Assembly (NCBI GenBank): GCA_903813345.2
Contig: CAIIXF020000006.1
Span: 3,410,001-3,474,000, forward strand
Reading direction: 5' to 3'
Length of the DNA: 64,000 nucleotides
From: Owenia fusiformis
Lineage: Eukaryota; Annelida; Polychaeta; Sabellida; Oweniidae
Part shown: in pieces, positions 1 through 11,433 of the stretch
Position numbering within the stretch: the first letter of the stretch is position 1
How the letters are laid out: every line of letters starts with the position of its first letter
Notes under the pieces: model-generated
The model's input: only the letters and a program-made list of their open reading frames with translations
What the model was told of the DNA's origin: nothing
The model's database searches: none
Translations under genes and position numbers: made by a program

Positions 1-1680
1 ATTACTCAATTAAGTGAACCTAACAAGTTGAAACATGCTGAATTTTTAACTGAGCAGACTGTCCCATACTCGGATATTAAGTCTAAAAGTTATGAATGTA
101 TGCATCAACCCGAAAGTACCCTTTGTAGACAAGATTTAAAGAGGCCTAATGATAGAGTTTTATGTGAATCTAGTAAATCCCCTCCTTGCAAAATCCAAGT
201 TGTTGATAAATCTGATATGTTCAGTTTATCAGACAAATCATCTCAAAGCACTGAGTTTTCTGCCAATTGCAGACAGACATATTGTCTACCCAAAAGTGTG
301 GATCAAACCTATGATTCAGATTTGGAGACATGTTCATGGCTTGATGGTCAAATACCTGGCTATAACAGAAGTGCAATGCCCTCCTATGAGATATCAGCCC
401 AGGATGCTAGTAGTGTGTGCACACCTTGTCAAAACTTCCCCTTCAAACAGAGGGTAAATAAGGATTATGCTAGATCCTCTGAAGCTGAATCACTATTCCC
501 CTCTCCAGAATATGAAACAGCTGTTGACTTTTCTGACCCAGATTATGTAGAAAATAGTATGAAATGCCCATCTTACTATGCAAAAACTAGACAAAGGCCA
601 GCTTGCTGCATGAACAATTCTGATGAATATGAATCTGCTATGGAAAATAGTTTACCTCCCCTTAGATCTACAGTTATGAGTAGATCAAAAGTGAATCCAT
701 GTTTCCCTGGTCTCTACAAACAGATTGAAAAACCCAATGATCTGTTTATATCCAGTCCTAATACATCTGATCAGGAATCCTATACTGGAGTTGAAAAGCA
801 AAGAAGAGGTAATTCGTTTTCTAGAAAGGAAATGAAAGCACCACTTTTCAATGGAAGGTGCAGTCTCTCTGCTTTTCTTATCCAATTTAGACTTGTCTCT
901 AACGTAAATGGTTGGACAGATGAAGAATCTGCCATCTTTATGGTGAGGAGTCTTGAAGGAGAGGCTGTCAATGTTTTAGATGATTTGGATGATGAAGACC
1001 TGGCAACCTTAGCTAGTATCATAAATGTCCTGAAAATTAACTATGAACCCCCTGAACAAAGTAACCATGCCCGTGCCGAGCTTAAACATAAGTTCAGGGG
1101 CACCAATGAGCCTCTTGAAAAGTTAGCCCATGATATAAGAAAATTGTCAAGACAAGCTTTTGGGAAGTCAAGCATGTCAAAGAAGACAATTGATGACCTA
1201 GCTACACAGGCCTTCATTGATGCTTTGAATAATGAAGAACTGGAATCCAAGCTTTCTTTTTATAACCCTAAAACCCTCAATGAAGCTCTTACCATGGCTT
1301 TACAATATGAGGCTTTCTTCAAGGGAAGAAAGAAAAGACTTGAAAGTTTCCAAGACCCTGGTATATTTGCTACTCCAACTCCTGTTCAGGTTAACTCATC
1401 TACCCCATTATCTCTTTCTGAGAATGATGTGATGGAAATAGTTGAGCAAAAGATAGAGGCTTTAGCCAGAAATCTGACTCGATCTATAACAAGGGGAAAA
1501 CCTGATTCCAAACTGAAAAGAAAATACTGTAAAATATGTGACTCTGGAAGTCATTCAGTATTTGATTGTACCAAAAGACATCCAAACTCCAAAGTTCCTG
1601 GAGCCACAGTATGCTTCTATTGTGCCCAGGACACCCACTGTGTAAATGCCTGCCCCTCCCTTAAGGGTAGGTTAAGTTAG
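1..1680 (+). CDS. Gag-like polyprotein with two CCHC zinc knuckles (5' end outside window)
   Basis: The frame is open from base 1, so the methionine at 28 need not be the true start; the visible part is 559 codons. Counting from that methionine, residues about 270-450 form a retrotransposon Gag (capsid-like) region: FNGR, then an LEGEA motif, and a helical stretch ending with NPKTLNEAL. The C-terminus has two CX2CX4HX4C knuckles, the first starting CKICDSGSH and the second CFYCAQDTH, which in such proteins bind RNA. The first ~265 residues are Ser/Cys/Tyr-rich, low in recognisable motifs and possibly disordered. The ORF has no frameshift, so the copy is young or under selection. The stop TAG lies inside a perfect palindrome. 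Ty3/gypsy Gag is the best fit; a captured cellular gag is less likely because a PPT and LTR follow. Confidence 0.85.
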   Translation: MTQLSEPNKLKHAEFLTEQTVPYSDIKSKSYECMHQPESTLCRQDLKRPNDRVLCESSKSPPCKIQVVDKSDMFSLSDKSSQSTEFSANCRQTYCLPKSVDQTYDSDLETCSWLDGQIPGYNRSAMPSYEISAQDASSVCTPCQNFPFKQRVNKDYARSSEAESLFPSPEYETAVDFSDPDYVENSMKCPSYYAKTRQRPACCMNNSDEYESAMENSLPPLRSTVMSRSKVNPCFPGLYKQIEKPNDLFISSPNTSDQESYTGVEKQRRGNSFSRKEMKAPLFNGRCSLSAFLIQFRLVSNVNGWTDEESAIFMVRSLEGEAVNVLDDLDDEDLATLASIINVLKINYEPPEQSNHARAELKHKFRGTNEPLEKLAHDIRKLSRQAFGKSSMSKKTIDDLATQAFIDALNNEELESKLSFYNPKTLNEALTMALQYEAFFKGRKKRLESFQDPGIFATPTPVQVNSSTPLSLSENDVMEIVEQKIEALARNLTRSITRGKPDSKLKRKYCKICDSGSHSVFDCTKRHPNSKVPGATVCFYCAQDTHCVNACPSLKGRLS

Positions 1681-1695
1681 CTTTTAAGCTAACTT
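1674..1695. repeat. 22-nt perfect palindrome covering the gag stop codon
   Basis: The arms AAGTTAGCTT (1674-1683) and AAGCTAACTT (1686-1695) are exact reverse complements separated by TT, and the TAG stop is 1678-1680. In RNA this would be a 10-bp stem with a loop too tight to form without opening the closing pair. Structures next to gag stops sometimes affect recoding in retroelements, but no pol frame follows here. Confidence 0.8.
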
Positions 1696-3391
1696 GCATG
1701 AATGTATCTGTATAGTAAGTCCAAGCCACCACAGGTACATCATATCCTTCCAAAAAAAGTGGCTGGTGAAACCATATGTGTTTGATGTGAATGTAAGAAA
1801 AAAAACTAATTTTGTTTTTCTTAACTGAAGTATCCCTGTCCCATTCCTGATGTTTCTCATCTTATGTCTACCAGATGTCCTGAGCTGTTGAAGCTTTGAT
1901 TCCTGATAAGCTTAAACTACAATGCTCAGTGGTAGTGATGACATGACCATAGCAGAGCATTATTTGATTGTCAATATGTTCTGGATTACCAGTGACCTGC
2001 TTTACTCAAGCAATGGGGTTCATTGTGAACATTGGCCTGATCAACCAATGTTTACAGACATGAAGCCTGTTTACGCTTTGAGGAACAGGTCTATTGGAAT
2101 CCAAAGGACATTGCAATACTATAGTTTTGTCCCTGCTTCTGTTTAAATGAGGTGGATCAACTTGTGACCCTCTGGGGGTGAGTGCCACGATGGACAAGAG
2201 CTCAGTCCATTTGCTTCATCGAAGTGTTTCCCTACTAGTGACTGTAGGTTCCCCTCATACCCCCAGTTACACTATCAAGCAACTGTCCCAGCTTGTGACC
2301 CCATTCACTGCAATGGATGTGCCCATGAAGTTTGAATCCTACCTCGCCTCCCTAACTGCCTTTGTACCAAAAGGGCAATGGTGACTGAAGTTGAATCATT
2401 CTCAGTACAAATGTTATGAGATATTATCCGAATCCTTCCAATTGGAAACTGTTTGTGAAAGGATATATCTTGAAGATACGTTTGATTGATTCAATCTCAT
2501 TTGACAACCCTTTACTTTTCGGCCAATTCATATCACATGTGTGATATTCAAAATTTATTATTGTACTATGTGAATAACAAGTCTTATTTCCAGGACTGTA
2601 ACACTTTTATTCCAGCCCAGCATGAACCAAGTGATGACCTTCAACCTGATGAACATTGTACACTATGCTATATAGAAGTAATCTGAACAGATGAACACTA
2701 TCATGATTGCTGTTCGATTAAAGTGACTTATTTGGTGTACCCAATGAAGCGACAATATTGGGAGCCACTCTAAATATTGACATTGAGAATTACGGCTTAT
2801 GAACAGAGACATGTACCCTATACTTATGAGAATTAATTCTGCAGCTTTGTGATGACTCCGCACACTGAGGAAGGACACAAAGAATAGCTGACAATCTCAA
2901 TTTTATATTGTACTAGAGACCATGCCAAATACTAAACACGTTTCCTTATTATAGTGGGGAACTAGTGACAATGACTGTATCATCAATGAATGTGATGGTA
3001 AGAACGTTTGATAAACTAATACAGCATGGATATTACTTCATCCTTTCACAAGAACCATGACCTACAAGAGAAAGATGAAAGACACTGATGCTGCTAGAGA
3101 CATTTTTTGTAATTAAACGTGATTATTTATTAGATTATGCAAGCCTTTTTATGTTATGTATTTCAGGTGAGAAATCGAGAAAAGTGTAAACTAACATTGT
3201 ATTTGATTTAGACTTACGTTTATTAAGTAGTAAACTGATTATACATTAAAACTTTATTGTGTATATATGTTTATCAATTCCTTTACTAAGTACTATGTTG
3301 TAAATGATGTGTGAAATGCTTATTTTAGGTAATGTGTTTGTTTATGATTTTTCATCTTTATAATTTCAAAGTTCGAGGACGAACTGTTTTT
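1681..3391. other. Non-coding internal region of the LTR element
   Basis: Between the gag stop and the polypurine tract there is no ORF longer than about 75 codons. No protease DTG, reverse transcriptase YxDD, RNase H or integrase HHCC/DDE signature is visible on the plus strand. It may be a deleted pol remnant or a filler region like those of non-autonomous LTR elements. Confidence 0.6.
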
Positions 3392-3404
3392 AAAGAGGGA
3401 GCAG
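3392..3404 (+). other. Polypurine tract of the LTR retrotransposon
   Basis: The purine run AAAGAGGGAGCAG is followed immediately by TGTGACGATCC. It would prime plus-strand DNA synthesis during reverse transcription. A GAGGACGAAC string about 20 bp upstream is also common just before the PPT of gypsy elements. Confidence 0.75.
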
Positions 3405-6027
3405 TGTGACGATCCTTCAGATTACTTTGAGCATGGTAATGGAATTGCCTTGAAGGATTGTCACTTTGTTCAACTTTTTGCTCTTCACTTTATCAATTGT
3501 GCTTTTAGTTACTCAATATTTAAAGAGTTATAAAATAATTTAAATTCTGTAAAAGGGTAGTCAGTATTTCTACTTTGGCTATACTCTTAAAGTATGGTTA
3601 GAGTTTAATCATTTTACTCTATATTTATATTTATTTTTACTAACCTTCTCTTGTGTTTTTAATGTAATATTATTTACAGGATTAATGTCAACATATATAT
3701 TTTGTTCATAATAAGACTTTAATGTGAATGTTTTAGGCCCAGTTTCATGTTTAATGTTATGTTACAAACTTTTTAGAAAGGGCAGTTGTCTGGGTTTGTT
3801 TCAAAATCCAAAGTGAGGCTTATTAAGCTTGATTTAAGTAAATAAGCACGATTTAAGTGAATTGTCTTTTTCTGTGCTTTTATGATTCGAATTCAAGCCG
3901 GCCAGACATGGAAAACATTTTGTGGAATTTTAAACATTAAATCGTCATTAAAATTGGATATTTATATTGCCGCAGATAAACCAACTTAGGTGTACGAGAA
4001 TTGGTAAAGGTAATTGACTTGATCTAATTGTATTTTTGCAGAGTTTTAGTCTTTGAAAAGAAGTATCTGTACACTTGACTTTTTCCTTAATTTTATTTAT
4101 TTGCCTTGTGAACATCACATGTTTAAATTGTCCCAGGGATTGTTAAGGAACATTTGACAAGGTTAACACAAGGTTACACGCAGAGTTTTTGTCTTAAAGA
4201 ACCTATGTAACTTATTAACTAGCGTCGAAATCAAGTTCCCAGGGTTCCTTGAAACCTCTTATACAACATTCCCACAGGGAATCGTTTAGGAATATTTGAC
4301 AAGGTGTACGAAAAGTTACGGTCTTTACGAACCTTATGTAACTTGCTCTAAACCAGTCAACTGCAAATTCCAGGGGTTCATAGACACCTCTATACGACAT
4401 TCCCCCCCCCCATCCAGTTTGGGACTGTATTTAGTTTGTTCACAGGGTAAATTTTATTGATACACTAGAAATACTCCTTTCTATATTTAAATTCTGGGTA
4501 ATTTAAAGGTGAAATCCCGGGCTTATGGGACCATTATCAAACAACTGATCATTGAAGTACTTTTAAGGGTCATGGTCATTCGAACCCCATTTTCGGAATT
4601 AATACACCCCCTCCCCTTCTAGTTTTCCATGTCTGGTCTAATTCTATGTTAACCACATTCTAATTCATTATAGATACTAGAATACTTTTAAAATACTGTT
4701 TCTCATTTGTTTGCCAATTGTACCATATTCTGATAGTGGCAAAATGATGTCCCACTTTTCATGTGAGTAGTATAGAGAGCTGATTTCAACCCCACCAGGG
4801 ATTATATAAAATTGCACTGTTGAGTTACATTTTTGGGAAAAGACACATTTTAGGCTTTGTTGCAAATTGTTTAACTGAACTTCCATTAGCTGTGCTGTTT
4901 TATGCATGTTTGGTTTGAGAGATTATTTACTTGATATACCATCTCGGCAGTACTGAATTGTGTAATGTTTCTGTAGATTAGTAAATAGAAATAGAGTCGT
5001 TTTTATACATTATATGAAAATCCACAGAATATCACTTGTTGTGTTCGATTATTTATATATATGTTAGAAAATTCCCCTTTCATTTTATCTGAAGTAGATT
5101 CTGGATTCAAAATAGATTCCGACTAAATTCCAGGTGACTTAAGTGATACTAACATTCAAGCAACAAGCTTTATCTTAGCTCATATTTGCTAAGGGCTTCT
5201 TTGAATAACAATCACTCACAATAAGTCATACATATATTTTCCCAGAAACTATGCAATAGTGCAAAGCTAAAGTACAATCGAGGATCTTACTTTCTTATTT
5301 AACCTTTGTCTTATTGAGAATATTAGTGAGAATTTCATTCACCCTGGTTCCAAGTCGTTACCTCAAACATCATTTACTTCCAATGTTTTCTTACTTGCTT
5401 GTTTAAATGGTGTACAAGTAATATTATCCCCTGATGAGTTTGACAGACTCTTGATTTGAAATAGCCCTACTTTAATTCTTACAAAATCTCCCATTTTAAG
5501 TGTGAACAGTGAGCTTTATATACAGCTCGAAGTCCATTGTAGCCCCCAGTGGCTAAGACTTCTACCTGGTTATACTCACACCCTAACATTATACTTATTT
5601 GATACAACTGAACACTGGGCACATTCAGAATCTGGAGTCTGTTGCCATTCGCCTTTATGAGATAAACAACTTACATTGAAAACTGACAAATCTTACTTAG
5701 TCTATATTCAGATTTTGTTATCCCGTAATTGTTTTCCCGAAATTGTCCCACGTCATCCCAATTATTTTTATCCCAGAATTTATCCCTAAATTTTTATCCC
5801 TAAATTTATCCCTAAATTTTCATCGCAAAATTTATCCCAATTTGATCCAATTTTGTTATGATACTGTGAACACGGATGTTGTTCAAATAAATAGGGATAC
5901 ACATTTCAACTTTTACTTGAACTTGTCCCGAAACTAAGTTAATGAAAACATCAAATCAAACTATTGATTCTTAGACTGTATTCTGTTTACGACCCCCAAA
6001 CCACGCTACCACACGAGGGTCGTGACA
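3405..6027 (+). repeat. 3' LTR, about 2.6 kb
   Basis: The LTR begins TGTGACGATCC right after the polypurine tract. A matching terminal inverted end, GGGTCGTGACA, finishes at 6027 and is complementary to the start at 9 of 11 positions, giving the expected TG...CA ends. The interior is AT-rich and non-coding; ORFs of about 60 codons inside look like chance. The start is well supported; the end is inferred from the inverted terminus because no second LTR is available. Confidence 0.6.
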
Positions 6028-6257
6028 ATAAGACCAAAATTCACGATTTAAATGTTGAAGTGAACAAAATGGCGGCTGTTTGAATTCGAATTTTGTATTA
6101 CGACATACCCATATATGGGACAGAATATCGGTGGTGCACTCTGGGAGCCAATCCTCCTTACTTTTTCACGAATTTGCCGTCATTGCTCGCCCTGCCATCT
6201 ATCAAGAGTTACTCAGACGAATGACGTATCTTACTCAATTCTGATTGGTTCAAAACT
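6028..6257. other. Short spacer between LTR element and foldback element
   Basis: No gene is seen. A short string reading AAAATGGCGGC near 6068 resembles the subrepeat core of the neighbouring foldback element and may be an eroded outer piece of it. Confidence 0.4.
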
Positions 6258-7705
6258 TTATATAGGCGATCAGCTTAGGGGGTTGGTCGGTATCCAATTA
6301 GGGGAATAATCGCCATAGTGATTTTTGGGAAGGTTAAGACCTCTAGAGTAAGAAAATATGTGATAGCATTGTAACAGTTGTAGCTAAATGGGTGTTATTG
6401 CCCATTTTTCAAAATGGCCGCCAGTGCACGTGTCACAATATAAGAGTGGGTATATCTGAGCACACTGAGATGCAAAAACTGTGATTTTAGGACCTATATC
6501 TATGGTTTTGGGGGTCAAGGATTTCATTTATGTCTAAATCTAAGTCATCAAACAATTGTTTCTTATCAAAATCCAAGATGGCCACCAAAATGGGTGCAAA
6601 ACGGATATGTTACTACTGTTAATGCTATGCAAGGATCACTTAGGATTTTGAAGCCCATGTCTATGTTTTAGGGGGTCAGGGATTTGATTTATGTCTAAAT
6701 CTGAGTCATCAAATAATAACTTTTCATAGAAATCCAAGATGGCCACCAAAATAGATGCCAAATCGAATATGTAACTATTGATTTAAGCTCAAAGAACAGT
6801 TAAGAACAGTGATTTTGGAGACCATATCTAGGTTTTAAGGGTCAAAGATTTGACTTATGTCTAAATCTAAGTCATCAAACAATTACTTTAAATAAAATTC
6901 CAAGATGGCCACCAAAATGGGTGCCAAAATGAATATTCAACTATTGATTTAAACTCAAAGAACAGTGATTTTGGAGTCTGCGTTTTGGGGGTTAAGGATT
7001 TCATTTATGTCTAAATCTGAGTCATCACACAATTACTTTATATAGAAATCCAAGATGGCCACCAAAATGGGTGCCAAAATGAATATTTAACTGATTGATT
7101 TAAGCTCAGAGAACAGTTGAGCAGAGAACAGTGATTTTGGAGACAATGTCTAGGTTTAAAGGATCAAGGATTTGACTTATCTAAATTTTATCTAGATTTG
7201 TCTAAATCTGAGTCATCAAATAATAACTTTTCATAGAAATTCAAGATGGCCACCAAAATGGATGCCAAATGAAATATGTAACTATTGATTTAAGCTCAAA
7301 GAACAGTTAAAAACAGTGATTTTGGAGACCATATCTAGGTTTTAAGGGTCAAGGATTTGACTTATGTCTAAATCTAAGTCATCATACAATTACTTTATAT
7401 AGAAATCCAAGACGGCCATCAAAATGGGTGCCAAAATGAATATTTAACAATTGATTTAAAGCTCAAAGAACAGTTATGAACAGTAATTTTGGAGACAATG
7501 TCTAGGTTTTAGGGGTCAAGGGTTTCATTTATGTCTAAATCTGAGTCATCAAATAATTGCTTTTCATAGAAATTCAAGATGGTCACCAAAATGGGTGCCA
7601 ATAACAAGTAAATGTTGATTTAAGCTCAAAGAACAGTTTATACAGTAATTTGAGACCATGCCAAGATTTTTGGTGTCAAGAATTTCACTTATGTCTAAAA
7701 CCGTA

Positions 7706-8266
7706 CAGGGTGGTCAAAAAAATGGAAACCCTAATACCATTTTCCTCATATCTTTGTCATTTTAAAAAATAACTCCCTGATATTTTACACTTTTGTACAT
7801 CATTCAATTTGCTACCAGCCTACTTTATTTCATGACCATCAGATTGATAGTCACAATGTTACAGTACTTTAAAGAACATGCCCAGTGGCCACTATTGCGC
7901 TGTGGGGAAACCTTTACTCATCATCTAAAATGTCCCTACCTTTGGGGATATGGCAGAGATAGAGTATATGAGAATGACCTCAGGACAATTGCAAACCTCA
8001 AAAGTGAGATCATTTGTGTCATTCAGGCCATACCTGCAGAGGAATGCATTCGGGTCATTGGCAACTGTGCTGTTTTGCCTACAGCGCGATAATGGCCAAA
8101 TCTGAAGCATGTTATTCAAAGTGCTGTAAAATTGTGACTATCAGTCTGATGGTAGGGTGGTAGGAAATTGAATGATGTACACATGTGTGAAATATCAAGG
8201 AGTAAGTCCTTAAAGTGACAAAGATATAAAGAAAATGCAGGGTTTCCATTTTTTTTGACCACCCTG
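7706..8266 (+). mobile_element. Internally deleted mariner/Tc1-type element nested in the foldback
   Basis: The ends are CAGGGTGGTC and GACCACCCTG with extended inverted similarity: a GTGGTCAAAA/ATGGAAACC segment on the left and GGTTTCCAT/TTTTGACCAC on the right. The arms continue inwards for roughly 150 bp, including a CATCATTCAATTT / AAATTGAATGATG pair. TA precedes the left end; the right flank is ACTA, so the duplication is imperfect. The middle encodes a piece of transposase. Confidence 0.7.
7925..8119 (+). pseudogene. Mariner transposase C-terminal fragment
   Basis: A frame through this stretch reads LWGYGRDRVY followed by a TIANLKSEI helix and IPAEECIRVI. This matches the familiar mariner C-terminal pattern (LWGYLKDRVY ... 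TLEELK ... IPPEMLRRVM). It then shifts by one base into NGQI and HVIQ, equivalent to the conserved NGGHLEHVI end. The catalytic DD[E/D] core is absent, so it is a decayed relic. Confidence 0.65.
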
Positions 8267-8851
8267 ACTAATAATATATATAACTAATTCCTTTCTTTGG
8301 ATCCAAAATCGCTTCCAACATTGCTGCCGAAGTGAAAATAAGATTTATTATCCAAACATATAGAGGAGTTAGAACATTAATTTTTGATATTTTAAGTTTG
8401 TGAGGTCAATGATTTTAATTTTGTCAAATCAACAAACATTTTATTTATATGGATATCCAAGATGGCCTCCAAAATGGCTGCCAAAATGAATTCATATAAC
8501 TATCCATTTAACCACATAGATCACCAAGAACAATAGTTTTGGAAGCAATGTTTACTTGGAGGTCAAGAATTTCAGTTATCTAGAGCTATGCCATGAAACA
8601 ATCTGTGATTAAAATCTGAATTCAAGATGGATGCCAAATAAGAACAAACAATTACATGAACATTTGCGAAATAAAATATTATGATCATCGCATTAGCAAT
8701 ATTACTGTAATTTGCTTTCTTTTCCCTTAGTTTTGTGGTGGCTCAGTATCATAAACATTGACTAAAGAAAGAAGTAGACTGCCCATAGGAAGAAGTAGAT
8801 TATTGGATGGAGAAGTTCAAGCACAATAAATTCCTCAAAGACAAGTGTATA

Positions 8852-9216
8852 CAGGGTGTACCCTAGGCAGACACTGGAAATGTCTCCATAGTATTTGTCA
8901 TATATCATTTTAAAGCTCATTCAAAGTTACATTGATTTGCCAAATATCATGGTTCAACTAACAAATGGGAAAAGTTATAGGTATTTCAAAATTTAGGATT
9001 TAGCCAAAATTAAAGTCAGTTTTACACCAAAATAATAGACGATTTGTCTCCCTAGGCCATGTTAACACCTGTCCTTTTTACCATTTGTGAGTTGAACCAT
9101 GATACTTGGCAAATCAATGTAACTTTGGATAAGCTTTAAAATGATATATGACACATACCATCGAGATATTGGTATATGTCTGCCTAGGGGGGCTCCCATA
9201 CTTTCGGGACACCCTG
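8852..9216. mobile_element. 365-bp TA-flanked MITE nested in the foldback
   Basis: The ends CAGGGTGTACCC and GGGACACCCTG are inverted, with further inverted matches CTAGGCAGACA / TGTCTGCCTAG and TGATATTTGGCA-like arms around the centre. The element is flanked by TA on both sides, as expected for Tc1/mariner-mobilised MITEs. No ORF is present. Confidence 0.75.
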
Positions 9217-11118
9217 TAATATACCAGAAAGAGTTTGATGAAGATAAACATTTTAGTCAGTCCTCAAAATCGTGACTCTGGAGCCATTTTGGTGGCCATC
9301 TTGGATATCAAAATAAAGGAATTATTTTATGACTTAATTATAGACAAAATTGATATTCCTGGCCTCTTAAACCTGGACATGGTCTCCAAAATCACTTTCC
9401 TTAACTGTTCTTTGAGCTTAGATCAATAGTTACATATTCATTTCAGTACCTATTTTGGTGGCCATCTTGGATTTCTATAAAAAGTAATTATTTGATTACT
9501 TAGATTTAGACATAAATGAAATCCTTGGGCCCTACAAAATAGACAGAGTCTCCAAAATTACTGTTCTTAACTGTTCTTTTAGCTTAAATCAATAGTTACA
9601 TATTCATTTTGGCACCCATTTTGGTGGCCATCTTGGATTTCTATAAAAAGTAATTGTTTGATGACTTAGATTTAGACATAAATGAAATCCTTGACCCTTA
9701 AAACAAAGACATGATCTCCAAAATCACTGTTCTTTGAGCTTAAATCAATAGTTACATATTCATTTTGGCACCCATTTTGGTGGCCATCTTGTATTTCTAT
9801 GAAAAGGTAATTATTTGATGACTCCAATTTAGACATAAATGAAATCCTTGACTCTAGAACTGTGACATGATCTCCAAAATCACTGTTTTAACTCTCCTTC
9901 GAGCTTAAATCAATGGTTACAAACTGGTAATCATTTTGGCATCCATTTTGGTGGCCATCTTGTATTTCTATGAAAAGTTAATTATTTGATGACTCTGATT
10001 TAGACATAAATGAGATCCTTGACTCGAGAACTGTGACATGATATCCAAAATCACTGTTCTTATTTGAGCTTAAATCAATGGTTACATACCGCTATTCGCT
10101 TTGGCACCCATTTTGGTGGCCATCTTGGATTTCTCTAAGAAGTAATTGCTTGATGACTTAGATTTTGGCTTAAATGAAATCCTTGACCCCTAAACCCTAC
10201 TATAGGCCATAAAATCATAGTTTCTGCATCTCAGTGTACTTATATATACCCACTCTTATATTGTAACACGTGCACCAGCGGCCATTTTGAAAAATGGGTG
10301 ATAACACCCATTTAGCTACAAGTGTTGCAATGCTATCACATAGTTTCTTACTCTAGAGGTCTTAACCTTCCCAAAAATCACTATGGCGATTATTCCCCTG
10401 ATTTGATACCGATAACCTAAATTTTGGGGTGAAGCTGATGGCCTAATATTATACCGCTAAATTTAAAAGTTTGAAATTGTTTAGAATTGACAAACCAAAA
10501 GAATAAACTAATATAATAATTTGTAATTTTATAAGAGAAACGAATACAAGAAACGAGCACAATTTAACGATATTCTTTTTTCGCAACATAGCATCGAGGG
10601 TGCGTACATCCACATCAATAATCTGCAAAAAAGCCCATTTAAAGCAGATGTATAGTTTACACAGTGGTTTAAAAGTGATAGAATTCGAATAGAATATATT
10701 TTAAACCGTTACATTTAAAAAATAGATCTATGGTTTAGTTATAACTCAAATTGAAAGGAAACTCCCTGTTGGACCCATGTAACCCCCCCCCCCGTTCGTT
10801 AAACCCACGCTGTCCAATGCACAGGCTTGAGACGTCTTTTACTCCGAAAGATCTTTTTTGTAGTACACTATAGTGTCAACTTTTTACAAATTTTAACTGA
10901 AGGGTTTTAAAAATAGCCAGTATAATCTTAATACCATTGAACACATCTGTAATATGCGCTCAGCTTCAGGGTCGTTTAGAACGGGAATTTGAAATTACAC
11001 GTAAACTGTTACGAAATTAAGACCGTATCTAAAACATCGAGCACGGAAAATCTGGAATTATTTTTCTACAGCCTGGAAAACTCAGAATTTTAGAAAAATA
11101 ATGCCGGACGTTTCAAAT

Positions 11119-11270
11119 CTTCAAGTTGAAAAGTATGGAATCATTACAGTCATGTTTATTGAATAATTTGCTGGCATGTTTGGTTTCGATACACAGTAGA
11201 ATATGTTCTAGAGAAAGTGATGTAGGCCTATGTCATGTATGTTTTAGCTCCAATATCTTGCTCAACGACA
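11119..11270 (+). repeat. Left copy of a diverged repeat flanking the TRIM gene
   Basis: This stretch (GGAATCATTACAGTCATGT, TGCTGGCA, GTATGTTTTAGCTC) is clearly similar to 14981-15121, in the same orientation and the same internal order, roughly 70% by eye. The pair brackets the TRIM gene. Confidence 0.6.
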
Positions 11271-11358
11271 ACATTTTTGACTTATTTTCCGGGTCGACGG
11301 ACGAAGGATTTTCCCAATGATTTTGCAGTATTAAGCACTGGTTCTTTCAACCCATCAT

Positions 11359-11433
11359 CTATGGTCTAGTGGTTCTAGCTACAGCTGTATTGGCCGGTGT
11401 GTGTTTGACTATGGTGCAAATCTCATTCGTTCA
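11359..11433 (+). repeat. Possible tRNA-derived SINE remnant
   Basis: TGGTCTAGTGG fits a tRNA box A, and about 55 bp downstream GGTGCAAATCTC is a weak box B. The cloverleaf cannot be completed, so this is not a functional tRNA gene. Many mollusc SINEs have such heads. The support is slight. Confidence 0.25.

Larger units (their letters stand above)
1..6027 (+). mobile_element. 3' part of a Mag/gypsy-like LTR retrotransposon lacking pol
   Basis: The parts seen in order are an open Gag ORF running in from the left edge, about 1.7 kb without a recognisable protease, reverse transcriptase, RNase H or integrase, a polypurine tract, and a long 3' LTR. Gag with two zinc knuckles and a PPT directly followed by TG is the standard layout of Ty3/gypsy elements. 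The missing pol suggests a non-autonomous, Gag-only derivative or an internally deleted copy. The 5' LTR and primer-binding site would lie left of the window, so target duplications cannot be compared. Confidence 0.75.
6258..10450. mobile_element. Giant foldback (long inverted-repeat) element with internal subrepeats
   Basis: The left end reads TAGGCGATCAGCTT, then GGGGAATAATCGCC; the same order in reverse complement closes the right end (CCCC near 10398, AAGCTGATGGCCTA near 10431). Each arm is built from about 160-170 bp tandem subrepeats with the core AAGATGGCCACCAAAATGG. There are seven copies in the left arm (near 6577, 6738, 6905, 7057, 7243, 7413, 7580), two diverged copies near 8462 and 8627, and six inverted copies in the right arm (near 9288, 9456, 9622, 9777, 9949, 10116). 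Two smaller elements sit in the middle. No transposase belonging to the element itself is visible. It resembles foldback or Galileo-like structures, or a complex MITE. Confidence 0.75.

Noticed and set aside
1922-2384. Small ORFs after gag as remnants of env or pol
   Set aside because: No motif of protease, RT, RNase H, integrase or a membrane glycoprotein is present in any plus-strand frame.
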